Below are positions 1 to 10,696 of a stretch of 64,000 nt of DNA, piece by piece. Position 1 is the first letter of the stretch. Every line of letters begins with the position of its first letter. Source of the stretch: Rhipidocladum racemiflorum (Eukaryota; Streptophyta; Magnoliopsida; Poales; Poaceae); assembly GCA_036346355.1 (NCBI GenBank), contig JAYEVF010000053.1, forward strand, positions 124,001 through 188,000, read 5' to 3'. The notes below the pieces were generated by a model. That model was not told the DNA's origin and searched no databases. It saw only the letters and a list, made by a program, of their open reading frames with translations. Position numbers and translations under genes: made by a program.

Positions 1-204
1 GCCTTGGTACCCCTTAAGAAAAATACCAGCGAGCAGCCGACCAGTGTGCAGGACATTGTTTTGGTCCCACTCAGTGCTGAGGGTAAAATTCCCTTAGTCA
101 TTGATGATGAGCCACCGGTTGGGGAAGCTTCTACAGTCGAGGAGAAGCTTGAGCCTCCTGTGGCCAGAGAAGAGGTGGTTGGGATGACCACCAAAGGAGA
201 GTGA
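1..204 (+). CDS. C-terminal end of an unidentified ORF, truncated by the window edge
   Basis: An open frame enters from the left edge and ends at a TGA at 202-204, followed at once by a second TGA. The visible 67 residues are rich in Glu, Pro and Val (low complexity, acidic), with no domain I recognise. Such acidic tails occur at the ends of retrotransposon-borne ORFs and of host proteins. Because the flanks are transposon-derived, a transposon-borne ORF is the likelier source, but this is inference only. Confidence 0.3.
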   Translation, partial: ALVPLKKNTSEQPTSVQDIVLVPLSAEGKIPLVIDDEPPVGEASTVEEKLEPPVAREEVVGMTTKGE

Positions 205-689
205 TGATGATTAATCTGTCTGAGGCTCATAAATGGTTATAACTTTTTAGAAGCCAATCATATCCTCATAAATGCAGCCCATAAAATGAAGAGGCACATT
301 AAATGACTCATGATTATTCGGTCAAAGTTACAATTGACCACGTAAACAACTCTCCGACCTGCAATATAGGTTAGACGAAAACTTATCTTATGTCTCTGAG
401 CTGAGCCTCTACAAGGTCGAGAATGGTCCGACCTATGAACCTTTGTAGGTCTGATATAACTCCATTTATCAATCAATCTAGACAAGATCGGGTAAAAGAT
501 AATCCTCGCCCCGACTAGATTCAACTCGCCAAGGAACCTATGCGTAGATGCTTTCTCCGATAGGTACATATGACCGCTTGAAGGTTACTCCTTACGAAGA
601 GATGCCTCTCTGATTAAAAGACACCTCTTATATTTAGGGACCCATATAGCCCTAACTTTAATATTATTGGAAGGACTAACATAAATAGG
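205..689. other. Non-coding stretch, nothing recognisable
   Basis: AT-rich sequence with stops in all frames apart from short chance ORFs. No LTR boundary, tRNA or motif is visible. It separates the ORF tail on the left from the minus-strand gag remnant on the right. Confidence 0.4.
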
Positions 690-2190
690 AATAGGTTTGC
701 GATTGATATTCCTCCTAATCAATATATAGGTATTGTATTGAGGAGGCTTAGGAGTACAAGTAATTTTATCAAACCCATTTCTAGTTTGATCCTTTCTAAC
801 CATATGATAATCATAATTATAAGTGGGCATAGGGGATCTAGCAAATCTAGTGAATTATTTGCTATTTCTCCTAAGTAATTTATTGAAATTGCTTTGAATG
901 GGTTTAGGAGTTTTAACAATTTTAGCAAACACATTTGTAGATTTACTCTTCCTAAGCAAATGAATATCATTATTTTAGCGTGCTTAGGGAATATGTCAAA
1001 CTTGGCAAACACACTGCTATTTTTTCTTTCCTAAGCAAATAATGATTTTCATGAATAATAGGCTTAGGAGTGTTACCTTTTGGACAATCCTTACCAAAAT
1101 ATCCCTTTTATCGGCAATTGAAGCACTTGAGCTATTTGGTCCTCTCTTTGTCTTCTTGTTGTACTCAATGCTAGTTTGCCTCATTGTTTGAGATGTGGAC
1201 TTCATCTCCATTTGGTTAGGAGCACACGGAGATGAGGTGTCCCTTCTTGTTACATCCAAAGCACCTCATGATCTTTGAGGATCTTGTGTGGTGCGTTGGC
1301 TTGCTCTTCTCCCTCTTGGAGTTGTTGTCGATCCCACACTTGTCTTAAGGCACACGTGGCTTGCTCAAGATGTCGTTGAGGATGGATTTTCCTTAGAAAC
1401 ACTTCTCTAAGTCACTTCTTAATTGAGTAACTTGTTCCTTGAGCTCTTTGTTTTCCTCTACAAGATTAATCTCTAGACATAGATGAACTACAAGCAATAT
1501 CATTAGAGCAACAAGGAATAATAATGTTAGAGGTGGATATGCTAATATTAGATGAATTGCTAGGAATAGAAATAGAGCATAGCAATACTACTATATCAGA
1601 TTGAATTCCAACATCCGCTCTAGACTTAGTGAATTCCTTGAAAAGGATATTTTCATGATTTTCTTTAAGCATATTATATTCATTTTGAAGTGAGTCATGC
1701 TCCAACTTCAAAATTTTATATTGGTTTTCTCCTTCCCAAGAAATTCATTGAGCTCCTCTAACATATGCTTTAAATCATCATAAGAGGGCTCTTCATCATC
1801 ACATACCTCATATTTACCTTTAGCTACGAAGCAACGAATTCGGGATGGAATTGAGTGCTTATCATCGCTTGAGGCGGAGGTTGAGGCTTCTTCATCACTT
1901 GAGGTAGAAGTGGAGGGTTCTTCTACCGGTGTCTAATCCTCAATCCAAACCTCATTTTATGATGTCAATGATTCAAATTCTTCTTGAAACTTTATCCACA
2001 TTTCATGGGCGCTTGGAAGGTTGCATATGAGATTGAAAACATCTACGCTCACAACACTAAATAAAATATGAAAGATTAAGATGGCGATCAGACGGGGGAT
2101 GAATGATCCCAATTTCAAAATTCCCACCTCTGGGACAATATTGATGCGTTCTCCAACAACAAGCCCCAAGAACCAAGTTAAATAATCAAA
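690..2190 (-). pseudogene. gag: copia (Sirevirus-like) gag remnant with zinc knuckle
   Basis: Read right to left on the minus strand, this is a broken gag. Near 2170-1960 is a gag-like helical segment ending in a motif like AHEMWIKFQEEFE. Next comes a Ser/Asp-rich linker (about 1930-1850), a segment beginning EPSYDDLKHMLEEL (about 1800-1740), a Lys/Glu/Leu coiled-coil-like stretch (1711-1600), and a CCHC zinc knuckle reading CFGCNKKGHLISVC (about 1266-1225). The knuckle fits C-X2-C-X4-H-X4-C, the nucleic-acid-binding motif of retroelement nucleocapsids. From 1010 to 690 a degenerate repeated CTTAGGA-type segment follows. Several frameshifts and stops make it non-functional. The orientation is opposite to the copia pol at 3.7-4.9 kb, so the two belong to different insertions. 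Assignment to the Sirevirus lineage is inference from gag style. Confidence 0.6.
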
Positions 2191-3695
2191 CCAATCAAGG
2201 AACTCTTAAGAATCAAGAGTAACCATGGATCATCTTAAAGACAGCAACAAATCCCCCTAATAAAATTAGCATGAATAAAAATTCGTGGCTCATATGGTCA
2301 AGGACATTTTTTATTTGGTACTAATAGTTATTAAGAGTCCACCCAAAAAGAAATCAATTCAAAATTACCTTTAGTAAAAAAAAGAGATAAATAAGACAAG
2401 ATCTGCTGCTTCTAAAAAGCAAAAGTGAATTTCCAGCACAAAAGTAACTCAGTTAAAAGGTGATCTCTCAAAATCTGTAACTTATTTGAATTTAAATTTT
2501 TTTTATCTGATGACGTAATGGAGTCATGAAGCTATCCACTAAAAATCAGATCCAGATTAAGCATAGTAAAATTATGATGAAAATAACAAGCTTTACCACA
2601 CAAAGAACTCAGATAGAATATTTAGGGCTTGGTAAAAACCTCATGGATCTAAAACCATAATTCATATGAACTTCCCACTTGGAAAGGTAATTGGTATGAA
2701 AGTCACGCAACTTTTACAATAAGAATCACCCTAATATCAGATCATATGGTTTTTCTATAAAATAAACAAGGACTACTAAGCAGAGAGAACAGATTTGAGC
2801 AAGAAATCAAGAAAGAAAATTCAAGAACACAACCTTCAAGATTTCTCAAAGATTGAACATAGAACAGGTTTAAGAGAGAAATCAAAAGTGGTGAAGCCTA
2901 GATGATTGAGATATGATCGAAGAAAATTCATCCATCAATCATTCATCCATGGCTCAAAAACCACAAGCTTCTAGAAGGAACGGAGGCAAACGTGCGGAAT
3001 TTAAATGCTTGAAAGTAAATAATAAATTTAAATTGCGTAAAGTAAAGACATAATGTAAATGCGGAATTTAAATTCATAATTAAAGTAAAGAAATTCTTTT
3101 TATTTCTGGAGGGAAGGTTTACAAATCCTCACAACAAAACCTTCAAGTGGGGAGGCTATCCCTACCCCTCTAATTATAGTGTTCATGGGTCATCCTCCAC
3201 CCTTGGATGAGTTGCTTCTATCCTAAGATACCCTCCAAAGACCAGGATTTGATCCCACACACTTACCCATTGGGCTAACCCAAAACCCAATAACATAATG
3301 GGTTTTACACTCTTCTCAAAGCAAACTAGATTTAACCACTACTCTATCCTCTAGAACCACGATTCAACGGTTCTCCTTGATCCGAGCAGCATTAAGCTAG
3401 ATTCTCCAAGCCTCGACTTTTTGACTTGCCCCGGCTTCATCTCCGACCATCTTTCGGCAATCCCCGGCCATCCGGACCTCCGGCTTCCCTCGCCTAGTCC
3501 CAGCCATTTTTCACCTCTCCATGACCACAAATTGAAGTCCTGTAATCATCAAAGATAAGGAAATCCATCACATAGCATTGCCCAACAAGTTATGTGCAAT
3601 AATCATCCATCCGAGGAAATTTGCATAGAAAACTGGGTGCATCGCAGTTGAGGACGGCACTACCGCTAGTATATGGCTGGTAGTACCGCCATAAA
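2191..3695. other. Retrotransposon-derived non-coding spacer, LTR-like
   Basis: No coding region is seen. About 2960-3110 is an AT-rich stretch with repeated AAATGCGGAATTTAAAT-like units, and 3110-3600 is C-rich with CTACCC and CCGGCC motifs. The segment 3644-3690 repeats a GGTAGTACCGCC/GGCACTACCGC motif also found at 11190-11420, so this spacer probably holds LTR sequence of the same copia family. I could not place LTR ends. The junction with the copia reverse transcriptase at about 3696 is abrupt. Confidence 0.4.
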
Positions 3696-4893
3696 AAAGT
3701 GCTTTTCTTAATGGAATCATTGAAGAAACTACTTATGTTGAGCAACCTCCTGGTTTTGAAGACATAAAACATCCAAATCATATATATAAGTTATCTAAGG
3801 CGCTCTATGGACTGAAACAAGCCCCAAGGGCATGGTATGAGCGATTTAGAAATTTTTTGTTAGAAATGAACAAATTGGGAAGGTTGATCCAACATTATTC
3901 TTAAAAGACTTCAATGGTACATTAATGATTTGCCAAATTTATGTTGATGATATTATTTTTGGATGCACTGACATCTCTCTTTGCAAGGAATTCAGTGATC
4001 TAATGGCAAAAGAATTTGAGATGTCCATGATAGGGGAGCTTACATTCTTTCTTGGATTTCAAATCAAGCAATTGAAGGAGGGCACCTTTATATCACGAGA
4101 AAAATACACCAAGGATCTCCTCAAACGCTTCAAGCTGGAAGAATGCAAGCCACTTAAGACACCTGTGGCAACAAATACTCATCTTGATCAAGATGTGGGA
4201 GGTAAGCATGTTGACCAAAAACTCTTCACGTCCATGATAGGGTCACTTCTTTATTTAACAGCATCTAGGTCCGATATCATGTTTAGTGTTTGCATGTGTA
4301 CTAGATTTCAGGCTGCACCTAAAGAAGTGCATCTTAGTACCATATAAAGGATTTTTAGATACTTAAAACACACTCCATGCATTGGCTTGTGGTACCCTAA
4401 AGGTGCTCCTTTTGAATTTCTTTGCTATTCGGACTCCGATTATGCCAGTTGCAAAATAGATCGAAAAAGCACCTCTGAGGGTTGTCATTTGCTTGGAAGG
4501 TCTTTAGTATCTTGGTGTTCGAAAAAGAAAAATTCTGTAGCACTTTCCACTGCCGAGGCTGAATATGTGGCTGCCGGCAATTGTTGTGCTCAGATTTTAT
4601 TCATTAAACAAACATTCCTTGACTACGGCATTAAGTTTGAAAACGTACCTCTTCTGTGTGATAATGATAGTGCTGTGAAAATAGCAAACATTCCAGTCCA
4701 ACATCCACGAACTAAGCATATTGAGATCCGACATCACTTTATTCGAGATCATGTTGCTAAAGGTGACATTATGCTTAGTCATGTTAGAACTGAGGACCAA
4801 TTGGCTGATATTTTCACCAAACTACTGGATGAGGCTAGGTTTTCAAAACTGAGAAATGAGTTAAATATCCTTGCTTTCTCAAATGTTGGTTGA
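3696..4893 (+). pseudogene. pol: copia reverse transcriptase-RNase H remnant, 5'-truncated
   Basis: This is the C-terminal half of a Ty1/copia polyprotein. Visible blocks in order are: the end of the RT fingers/palm with PPGFED and LYGLKQAPRAWYE (3750-3840); the catalytic YVDDIIFG (3942-3965; both Asp present); the thumb/connection with LGFQIKQ and SMIGSLLYLTASRSDI; and RNase H with CYSDSDYA (catalytic Asp), STAEAEYVA (catalytic Glu), DNDSA and RTKHIEIRHHFIRD, ending ADIFTKLLDEARFSKLR and a TGA at 4891-4893. A frame break lies between 3860 and 3925, and a TAA at 4345-4347 interrupts the RT/RNase H join. Gag, protease and integrase are missing, so the element is truncated at about 3696. The downstream env-like gene and the polypurine-tract/LTR structure place it in the Sirevirus lineage. 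Confidence 0.85.
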
Positions 4894-6242
4894 GAATGTG
4901 TTCTTTTAATCTCTCGATGTTGTTTAATATTTATTGTTGAAGTTTTTGGAAGGATGTCACGTTAAGGGAGTCAAGATCGCTTGTTATGCATATCTTGCTA
5001 CCCACTTGTGATCAAATTAACTAAAGGTGCTGATGTGGGTTAACTATTTTAAGAATAAAAATTTAGAAACTGAAAGGTGCTAAATTGCTGCTAAAAGTCG
5101 TCTCTTTCTTTATCTCTATCTTATCTCATCCAAATATTAGAAAATAGGTCATCATATCTCTAAGAAGTTTCTTTTTCAATAATTTCTTGAACCGAGCCAC
5201 TCAGCACATGAATTCTTTTTGGCAAGCTTGAATCTGGACATATTCATGCTTAAAAGGGAAGAACTCATACAAGTCAAAAGGGCTCCAAAATCCTTTAATG
5301 TCCTTCCTAATGTTTATTGATTGATTGATCTTAAAATTAAGATTATTCTAAGAACCATCTTATTTGTTTTTATTTCCTTCTTTTAAGAGGATCTTGAAAA
5401 ATCTCTAAGAATACAGTTATTTCTTCTTTTAGTAACAGAAGAGTTGCACATGTACGACGGATTGAGTTTTTCCTTTTATTTCTGAAAAACCAAGAGTTTT
5501 CCATCTACGACGGACCATCTTTGCCTTAAAGTACTTTGACGACGGACTAAGATAATCGGTCCGGCGCAAATGTAATGTCTTACAAAATCGGTCCGGCGTA
5601 AATAGTAAACTCTTTGTTTCTCGCAAAAAGCGGTCTAGCCTACACTTGCAAGAATCTATTTCTCACTTCTTATCATATTCAAAAGAATTTCATCTCAAAT
5701 TGCTGAAAAACACTTATCTAATTTAAAAAATTTCAAAATCTTGTCTAAATCTTAGGACTCATCTCTGCTAAACTGTCCTTGATCTTGAAACCCATAATAT
5801 TCTTGGATCCCACTTCATGGGTTTCAACAACCAAAGTAAAATGAGGAGGTTGCCTTTCAATTACCAACCAAATTCTTAAAAGCGCTCTTTCCCAATGTGG
5901 AGTTACTGTTTTCTGTAGCAGTTACTCCTTTGGCAGTCGCTTCTCCAGAAATCCCCAAAATCCCCAAAACCATATTCTCTCTTGCGATTTCACTCGAGCA
6001 GCATTCCTCCTCTCACCGAAGTAAACCCTAATCGGGTAGTGTCAACGGTGCTCAAGCATGCTCAGAGAAGTTCCCCTAGGATTTAGTAAGTTTTTTGTTC
6101 TTCTCTTTCCTTTGTGCAGAATCTAAACCCTAGACTTAGAAATCTTTGTCTTAAGGCCTTTTCTCTCTTCTATGTAGACCTAGTCAGTTCTTGCGCCTGT
6201 TCTTGCTCTGAAGATCAGATTGTGTTTGTTGTGTTCGATAAA
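4894..6242 (+). other. Non-coding internal region of the copia element between pol and env-like gene
   Basis: No sizeable ORF. Between 5446 and 5612 it carries hairpin-like CGGACCA...GGTCCGGCG units that also fill the element's LTR (9609-10027). The last 300 bases before the env-like start (5940-6242) are less AT-rich and could serve as a leader or splice region, as in other env-carrying Sireviruses, but no splice site can be fixed by eye. Confidence 0.5.
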
Positions 6243-8872
6243 ATGCCTAGGTCAAAGATTCCTGATAAAAGAGGTCTTTTGGACAAACTAGTTGACAAAG
6301 TTAAAGGGAAGAAATAGAAATCAACTAGTTTAGGGCAGTCATCTCAAGAGCCAGTGCATTTAGAGGACACTCACATCCCTGGCAGAGTTACAAAAGTAAC
6401 AACCTCAAAACAACCAAGAAAAGATAAACAACCTGTAATGTCAGACCATGATTTCTCTTCTTCAGACTCAGATGACAGTGATTACAAGCCAAATGCACTC
6501 TCCAGTTCAGAAGAAGAAGATTTAAGTAGTGAGGTTGACATAAAAGTGGGAAATGAGATAGCCACTCTTGGAGGCAAAAAGCTGAGATCAATCAGGCTAA
6601 TAAATGAAAGAAACTGGTTTCCTTTTAAGAGTCCTCCCTTAGATGAAAAATTCATTACGTCTCTACAGAAAAACATCTACTTGGGATATAAGAACAGAAA
6701 TAGCAAAAAGGGAAAACCACTTTCAGCTTTGAGCAAACACCAATTTGTGGATTTGAATCGATTTGTTCTATTCTTTGGATCATCTGAGAATTCTTGAATG
6801 TGTGAGATCAACTCCCGGTCTGGTAGAAATGATGTCAGGTAGAAGCTCGTTGTGGAATGAAGATAGGATCCTAGAATTCTATGCTTCACTGCTGGTGAAT
6901 AAGAAGAGGCACTACATTCTATTTACTATAAATGGAAAAATCAGAAAAGTAAGATCACCTCACTTTGAAGCTGCAATTGGTGCCAATAGTCATCAGGTCA
7001 ACAGGACTAGAATCCATGATAGAATGTTCCCTAGGAACAGATGGAGACAAGTTGGTGATATGCCAGACCTGCAGTTATCAGCTCACATTTACAGAGACAT
7101 CAATGGAGATAATTTCAATGCAAATAGAGTAAACGGCTTGTCTGCTGAAGCTAAGGTACTTTTGTTGTTGCTTAGACACACCATCTTTCCCAAGACTGGA
7201 TACAAGGAGGGTGTAACTCCTACATTGGAATGATTACTGCACTTGATCCTCTCAAAGCAGCCCATAGACTTAGTGGACTATATTTCTGGAGAAATGGAAG
7301 AAGCCATATATAGAAAAATGGGAAGTCCACTACCCTTTGCACAACAAATTTCACAAATGTTGCTGGCTCAAGGGATAATTTCTCAGCAAGAAATGAGCAA
7401 ATCATTCAGCTATCGACCAAAACAGTACAAAATGCTCAAGTTGCCCACTGGAGGAGTTGCTAAATGATCAAATGTACCAACCTCACCTCCAGCACCAGAT
7501 AATTAGCCAAGTGCTCATGGAGATCACAGTTTTGATGATGATGGTGGTGGTGGTGGTGGTGGAGATGGACCTATTCCGAGCTATCACTGTGTGCACAGTC
7601 ATAATCATCATACTCCTAGCTATCATAGTCATCCCTTTGTACCTCACTCTCCAGCGCCAGTTGTGCCTGCTGCACCTATTCCAGTTCAACCCGAGTTTGA
7701 TGAACCAACTGAAGTATTAGGTGGCGGTCCTTTGATAGTTTCTCATAAAGAAGAAGAAGGCACTCACATTGTCTTAAGTTCAGAATCTCATACTAGGGAA
7801 GAAATTCAAGAGCTTAAGAAACTACATGAGCTTGCTGTAGCTGCAAGATTTATGGAGGCTCAATCTTTTAGGCCCGCAGCTCATGATGATGAAGCAGGAG
7901 GGCCAGCTTTTCCTCGAGAGCATACAGTTTCGTACCACTCACATCATTCGCATCATGCTGTTGAAGAAGAAGAGTATGCAGCATCACATAATTCCTCTCC
8001 TCCTGAACAAAGTTTTGGACATCATCAGGCTTGGAGCACTCAACTTGAATGGTTTAGCTCCTTTGAGCAACAATATAATGCAGATTTAATGATTGCTCAG
8101 AATCGGTTCGCTGAAGAACAAAGATTGGCTGATCAAAGATATAATGAGCATAGGGTTGCTCTTCAGCACCATCACCAAGTCACTCAGAAAATGTTAAAGA
8201 AAATCCATCAAGATCAAGCCTCGATAAGAGATGAAAACACCAAAAGATTTGACATGCTCAAAAGCAATCAATGGGATCTTCAGAGATGGATTGGGGAGCT
8301 CAAGATAAACCAAAATATGATCAAAGACAGACTTTATGATATAAACAAAAAGCAGAATGATCAAATCACTATGATAGAAGAATTTAAAAAGTCTGCTCAT
8401 AGAAAACTTGATGCTCAAGGAGAAGTCTTGGACTGGCAAAGTGAGTTTTTGGAAGGTCAGATGGATTACCATCACCACACTGACAGTTAATTTGTGAATG
8501 CCATGGATCAGATTGGAGGAAATTTTAATGAATAGCTTCAAGACAAGAGTGATTCTCTTAGGGAGGCTATGACATGATTTCTTTCATTGGATCACTGGTG
8601 ATCGACCTAGTGACCCTAATTATCCAAGCTGGCATGATTAGGTTATGGGCTAGCCTCAATCTGAACTCATGGGTTAGATGTACCAGGATTCTCCTCTATA
8701 GACAATCAGTCCTCAGCCTGAAGATCCTAACTATCCAAGTTGGCATGATAGAGCTATGGCATCTCCGAGGCATTCAGTGGAAGAACAACCAACTCTGTCC
8801 TCCCCAAGGCACAATGTTAGCTCTAGAACCTCAAATCTGTTCAAGAGGACCTTCTCCCGGCGCAAGAAGTGA
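6243..8872 (+). pseudogene. Sirevirus env-like gene, broken
   Basis: A third reading frame lies between pol and the 3' LTR, the position of the env-like gene in Sireviruses. It starts at ATG 6243 with a basic N-terminus, then a Ser/Asp/Glu-rich low-complexity part (6430-6560), a globular middle region (about 6570-7230), a Gly/His/Pro-rich linker (7530-7700), and a long Gln/His/Glu-rich coiled-coil-like segment (about 7790-8490), ending in a basic tail before a TGA at 8870-8872. Breaks visible are in-frame stops at about 6315, 7231, 7465, 7493 and 8488 and frame changes near 6770 and between 8490 and 8756. I see no clear signal peptide or strong transmembrane helix. The role of such genes is unproven; 'env-like' refers to position. 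Non-functional in this copy. Confidence 0.65.
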
Positions 8873-9273
8873 CTTCTTTTTGGCAATTGATGCCAAAGGG
8901 GGAGAAAAGAGAATTTTGGTTTTAGAAGTATCTTAGAATCTTAGAAGTATCTAGCATATTCTATTAAGTCTATGTGTTCTGTGTTTTACTGTTTCTTAAA
9001 GTCGTTTAATAGTTTTAACTCTCTGAATATGTTAAACTGCAATGAAATGTTCAGTTATGCTCTGCTTGTTTATATCTCCTCATGATTGTGATAGGTTGTT
9101 AATACTTAAATTTTCTCAATTGTTCATGTATCCTAAGCACTTATTCAGGGGGAGCATATTCTATTACTCTTGTTTTTTGAAAATTGTATGCTTGTTCTGT
9201 CAGACTAACATTTCCTTGCAGAAGAAGATAAATTTTTCTTATTCTAATCAAGGGTGTTGTCATCAATTACCAC

Positions 9274-9285
9274 AAAGGGGGAGAT
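9274..9285 (+). other. Polypurine tract of the plus-strand copia element
   Basis: A purine run (AAAGGGGGAGAT) lies directly before TGAAAGCATC, the start of the 3' LTR. It is the expected primer site for plus-strand DNA synthesis. Confidence 0.8.
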
Positions 9286-9608
9286 TGAAAGCATCTAGGC
9301 CCCCTAATTTCTTATTAGTAATATTTATGGGTTTTGGTATTGATGATCAACTTTTGAACCCTTGATGAAGTGAAGATTTGTGAAGGAAGAACAAAGGTTA
9401 AGGTCTCTTTGTTACTAGTTTTTGACTTGGGAGATGTTTGAAGTCTTATAGCTATATTTATTTCAGTTTAACGTACTATTAAGAGGGATTATGCACAAGT
9501 TAGATATCTTGGTTCATAGGCTACATCTTTAAGGTCTTTTGGAGCAAAGATCATTTCCTTTCCCTCAAAAGAAAAAGAAATTTAGTCCTTCTTTCAGTTC
9601 AGCAAAAA

Positions 9609-10027
9609 CACGTTCACGTCGGACCAACTCTTCTTAGTCTGGCGCAAAAGTCTTTTCATCTGAACTCAAACCGAGCGCACACCATTCATGCTGGACCAAG
9701 TTTTTCAGTCCGGCGTAGTAAACAAGTCTTTGAAACCTAACCGAGAGTGTGTCATTCACGCCGGACCAAGTCTTTCAGTTCACGACGGACCAGCCTTTTC
9801 GGTCCAGTGCAAACTTAAAACCTACTGGAACTTGTTGCTGAAACTAAGTTCTTCTCGAATCAAAACCAGTAAGTTTGCCATCTGCAACGGACCAAGTTTT
9901 TGGGTCCGAAGCAAACTTGCTTGTCATTGTTTCATGATGGACTGATTTTTGCTCAAAGCATGTGTACGATGGACCAACTCAACTTGGTCCGACGTAAATG
10001 GGTATTTCACTGAAGTCAGTCCGGCGT
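9609..10027. repeat. Array of imperfect inverted repeats in the LTR U3
   Basis: At least six units pair CGGACCAA (or GGACCA) with TTGGTCCG or CAGTCCGGCG a few bases later, so each can form a short hairpin. Units start near 9617, 9689, 9759, 9783, 9886 and 9967. CpG-containing palindromic arrays are a known feature of Sirevirus LTRs. Confidence 0.7.
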
Positions 10028-10149
10028 GCATTGAGGCTATTGAAAATTGTTTCAAATCTTGTCAGAAGCAATCTTGTGACCTGTCTTTTCATTCTGACAT
10101 TGGCAAACGGCTACTTTTTGCCAATAACGACTATATTCTTCCTGTAGCC

Positions 10150-10157
10150 TATATAAG
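10150..10157 (+). promoter_or_regulatory. TATA box in the copia 3' LTR
   Basis: TATATAAG in a GC-flanked context (GCCTATATAAGCC), lying downstream of the U3 hairpin array. Transcription would start about 30 bp downstream and run into flanking DNA, since this is a 3' LTR. Confidence 0.55.
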
Positions 10158-10696
10158 CCGTACCAGGGCTTACTAGAATTAGAACTCTTACATCTCTTTG
10201 ACATTTTAGCATCCTAAAGCTCAAAAGCCATCAAAGAGACTAAGCTCAAAATCTTTCATTCAAAAATCTAATACAATCAAAGCTCCAAGTATAGTCTAGA
10301 TTCTGAGTGTCTAGTGAACCAAGGGATAGGATTTGTGGATGGTCTATTACTGTTGGAACTAGCTATTCCTAGACGGCCACTATCTTTGTGAGAGGTTGGG
10401 ACTCACCTCACCAGAGTGGTGAAAGAGTCACATTAGTGATCAACCAGAACTACTGCTGTTAGTTACTGGTGGAGCAAAACTTCGGCTGAAGTGCTCCAAC
10501 AGGGATGTAGGAGAGTTTTCTCTGAACCTCGGTGAAAAATCGCTTGTCCTGTGTTTTCTCAGTTTTTGTGTTTACTTTTGCATCATGCTGCTTGTTCTCT
10601 GCAAATTTGTGCTTGATCTGTTTAACCTGTTAATCTTTTGATTAATTCAGACTTTAACTTTTTTAAAGTTGCCTATTCACCCCCCTCTAGGCCTCA

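Larger units (their letters stand above)
9286..10696 (+). repeat. 3' LTR of the plus-strand Sirevirus copia element
   Basis: The segment begins TGAAAGCATCTAGG right after the polypurine tract and ends in a C-rich CCCCCCTCTAGGCCTCA, giving TG...CA ends and about 1411 bp, usual for Sirevirus LTRs. The exact 3' end could be a few bases away because no 5' LTR is present for comparison. U3 holds an array of GGACCA/TGGTCC hairpins; a TATA box lies at 10150-10157 and the R/U5 part follows. Confidence 0.7.
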
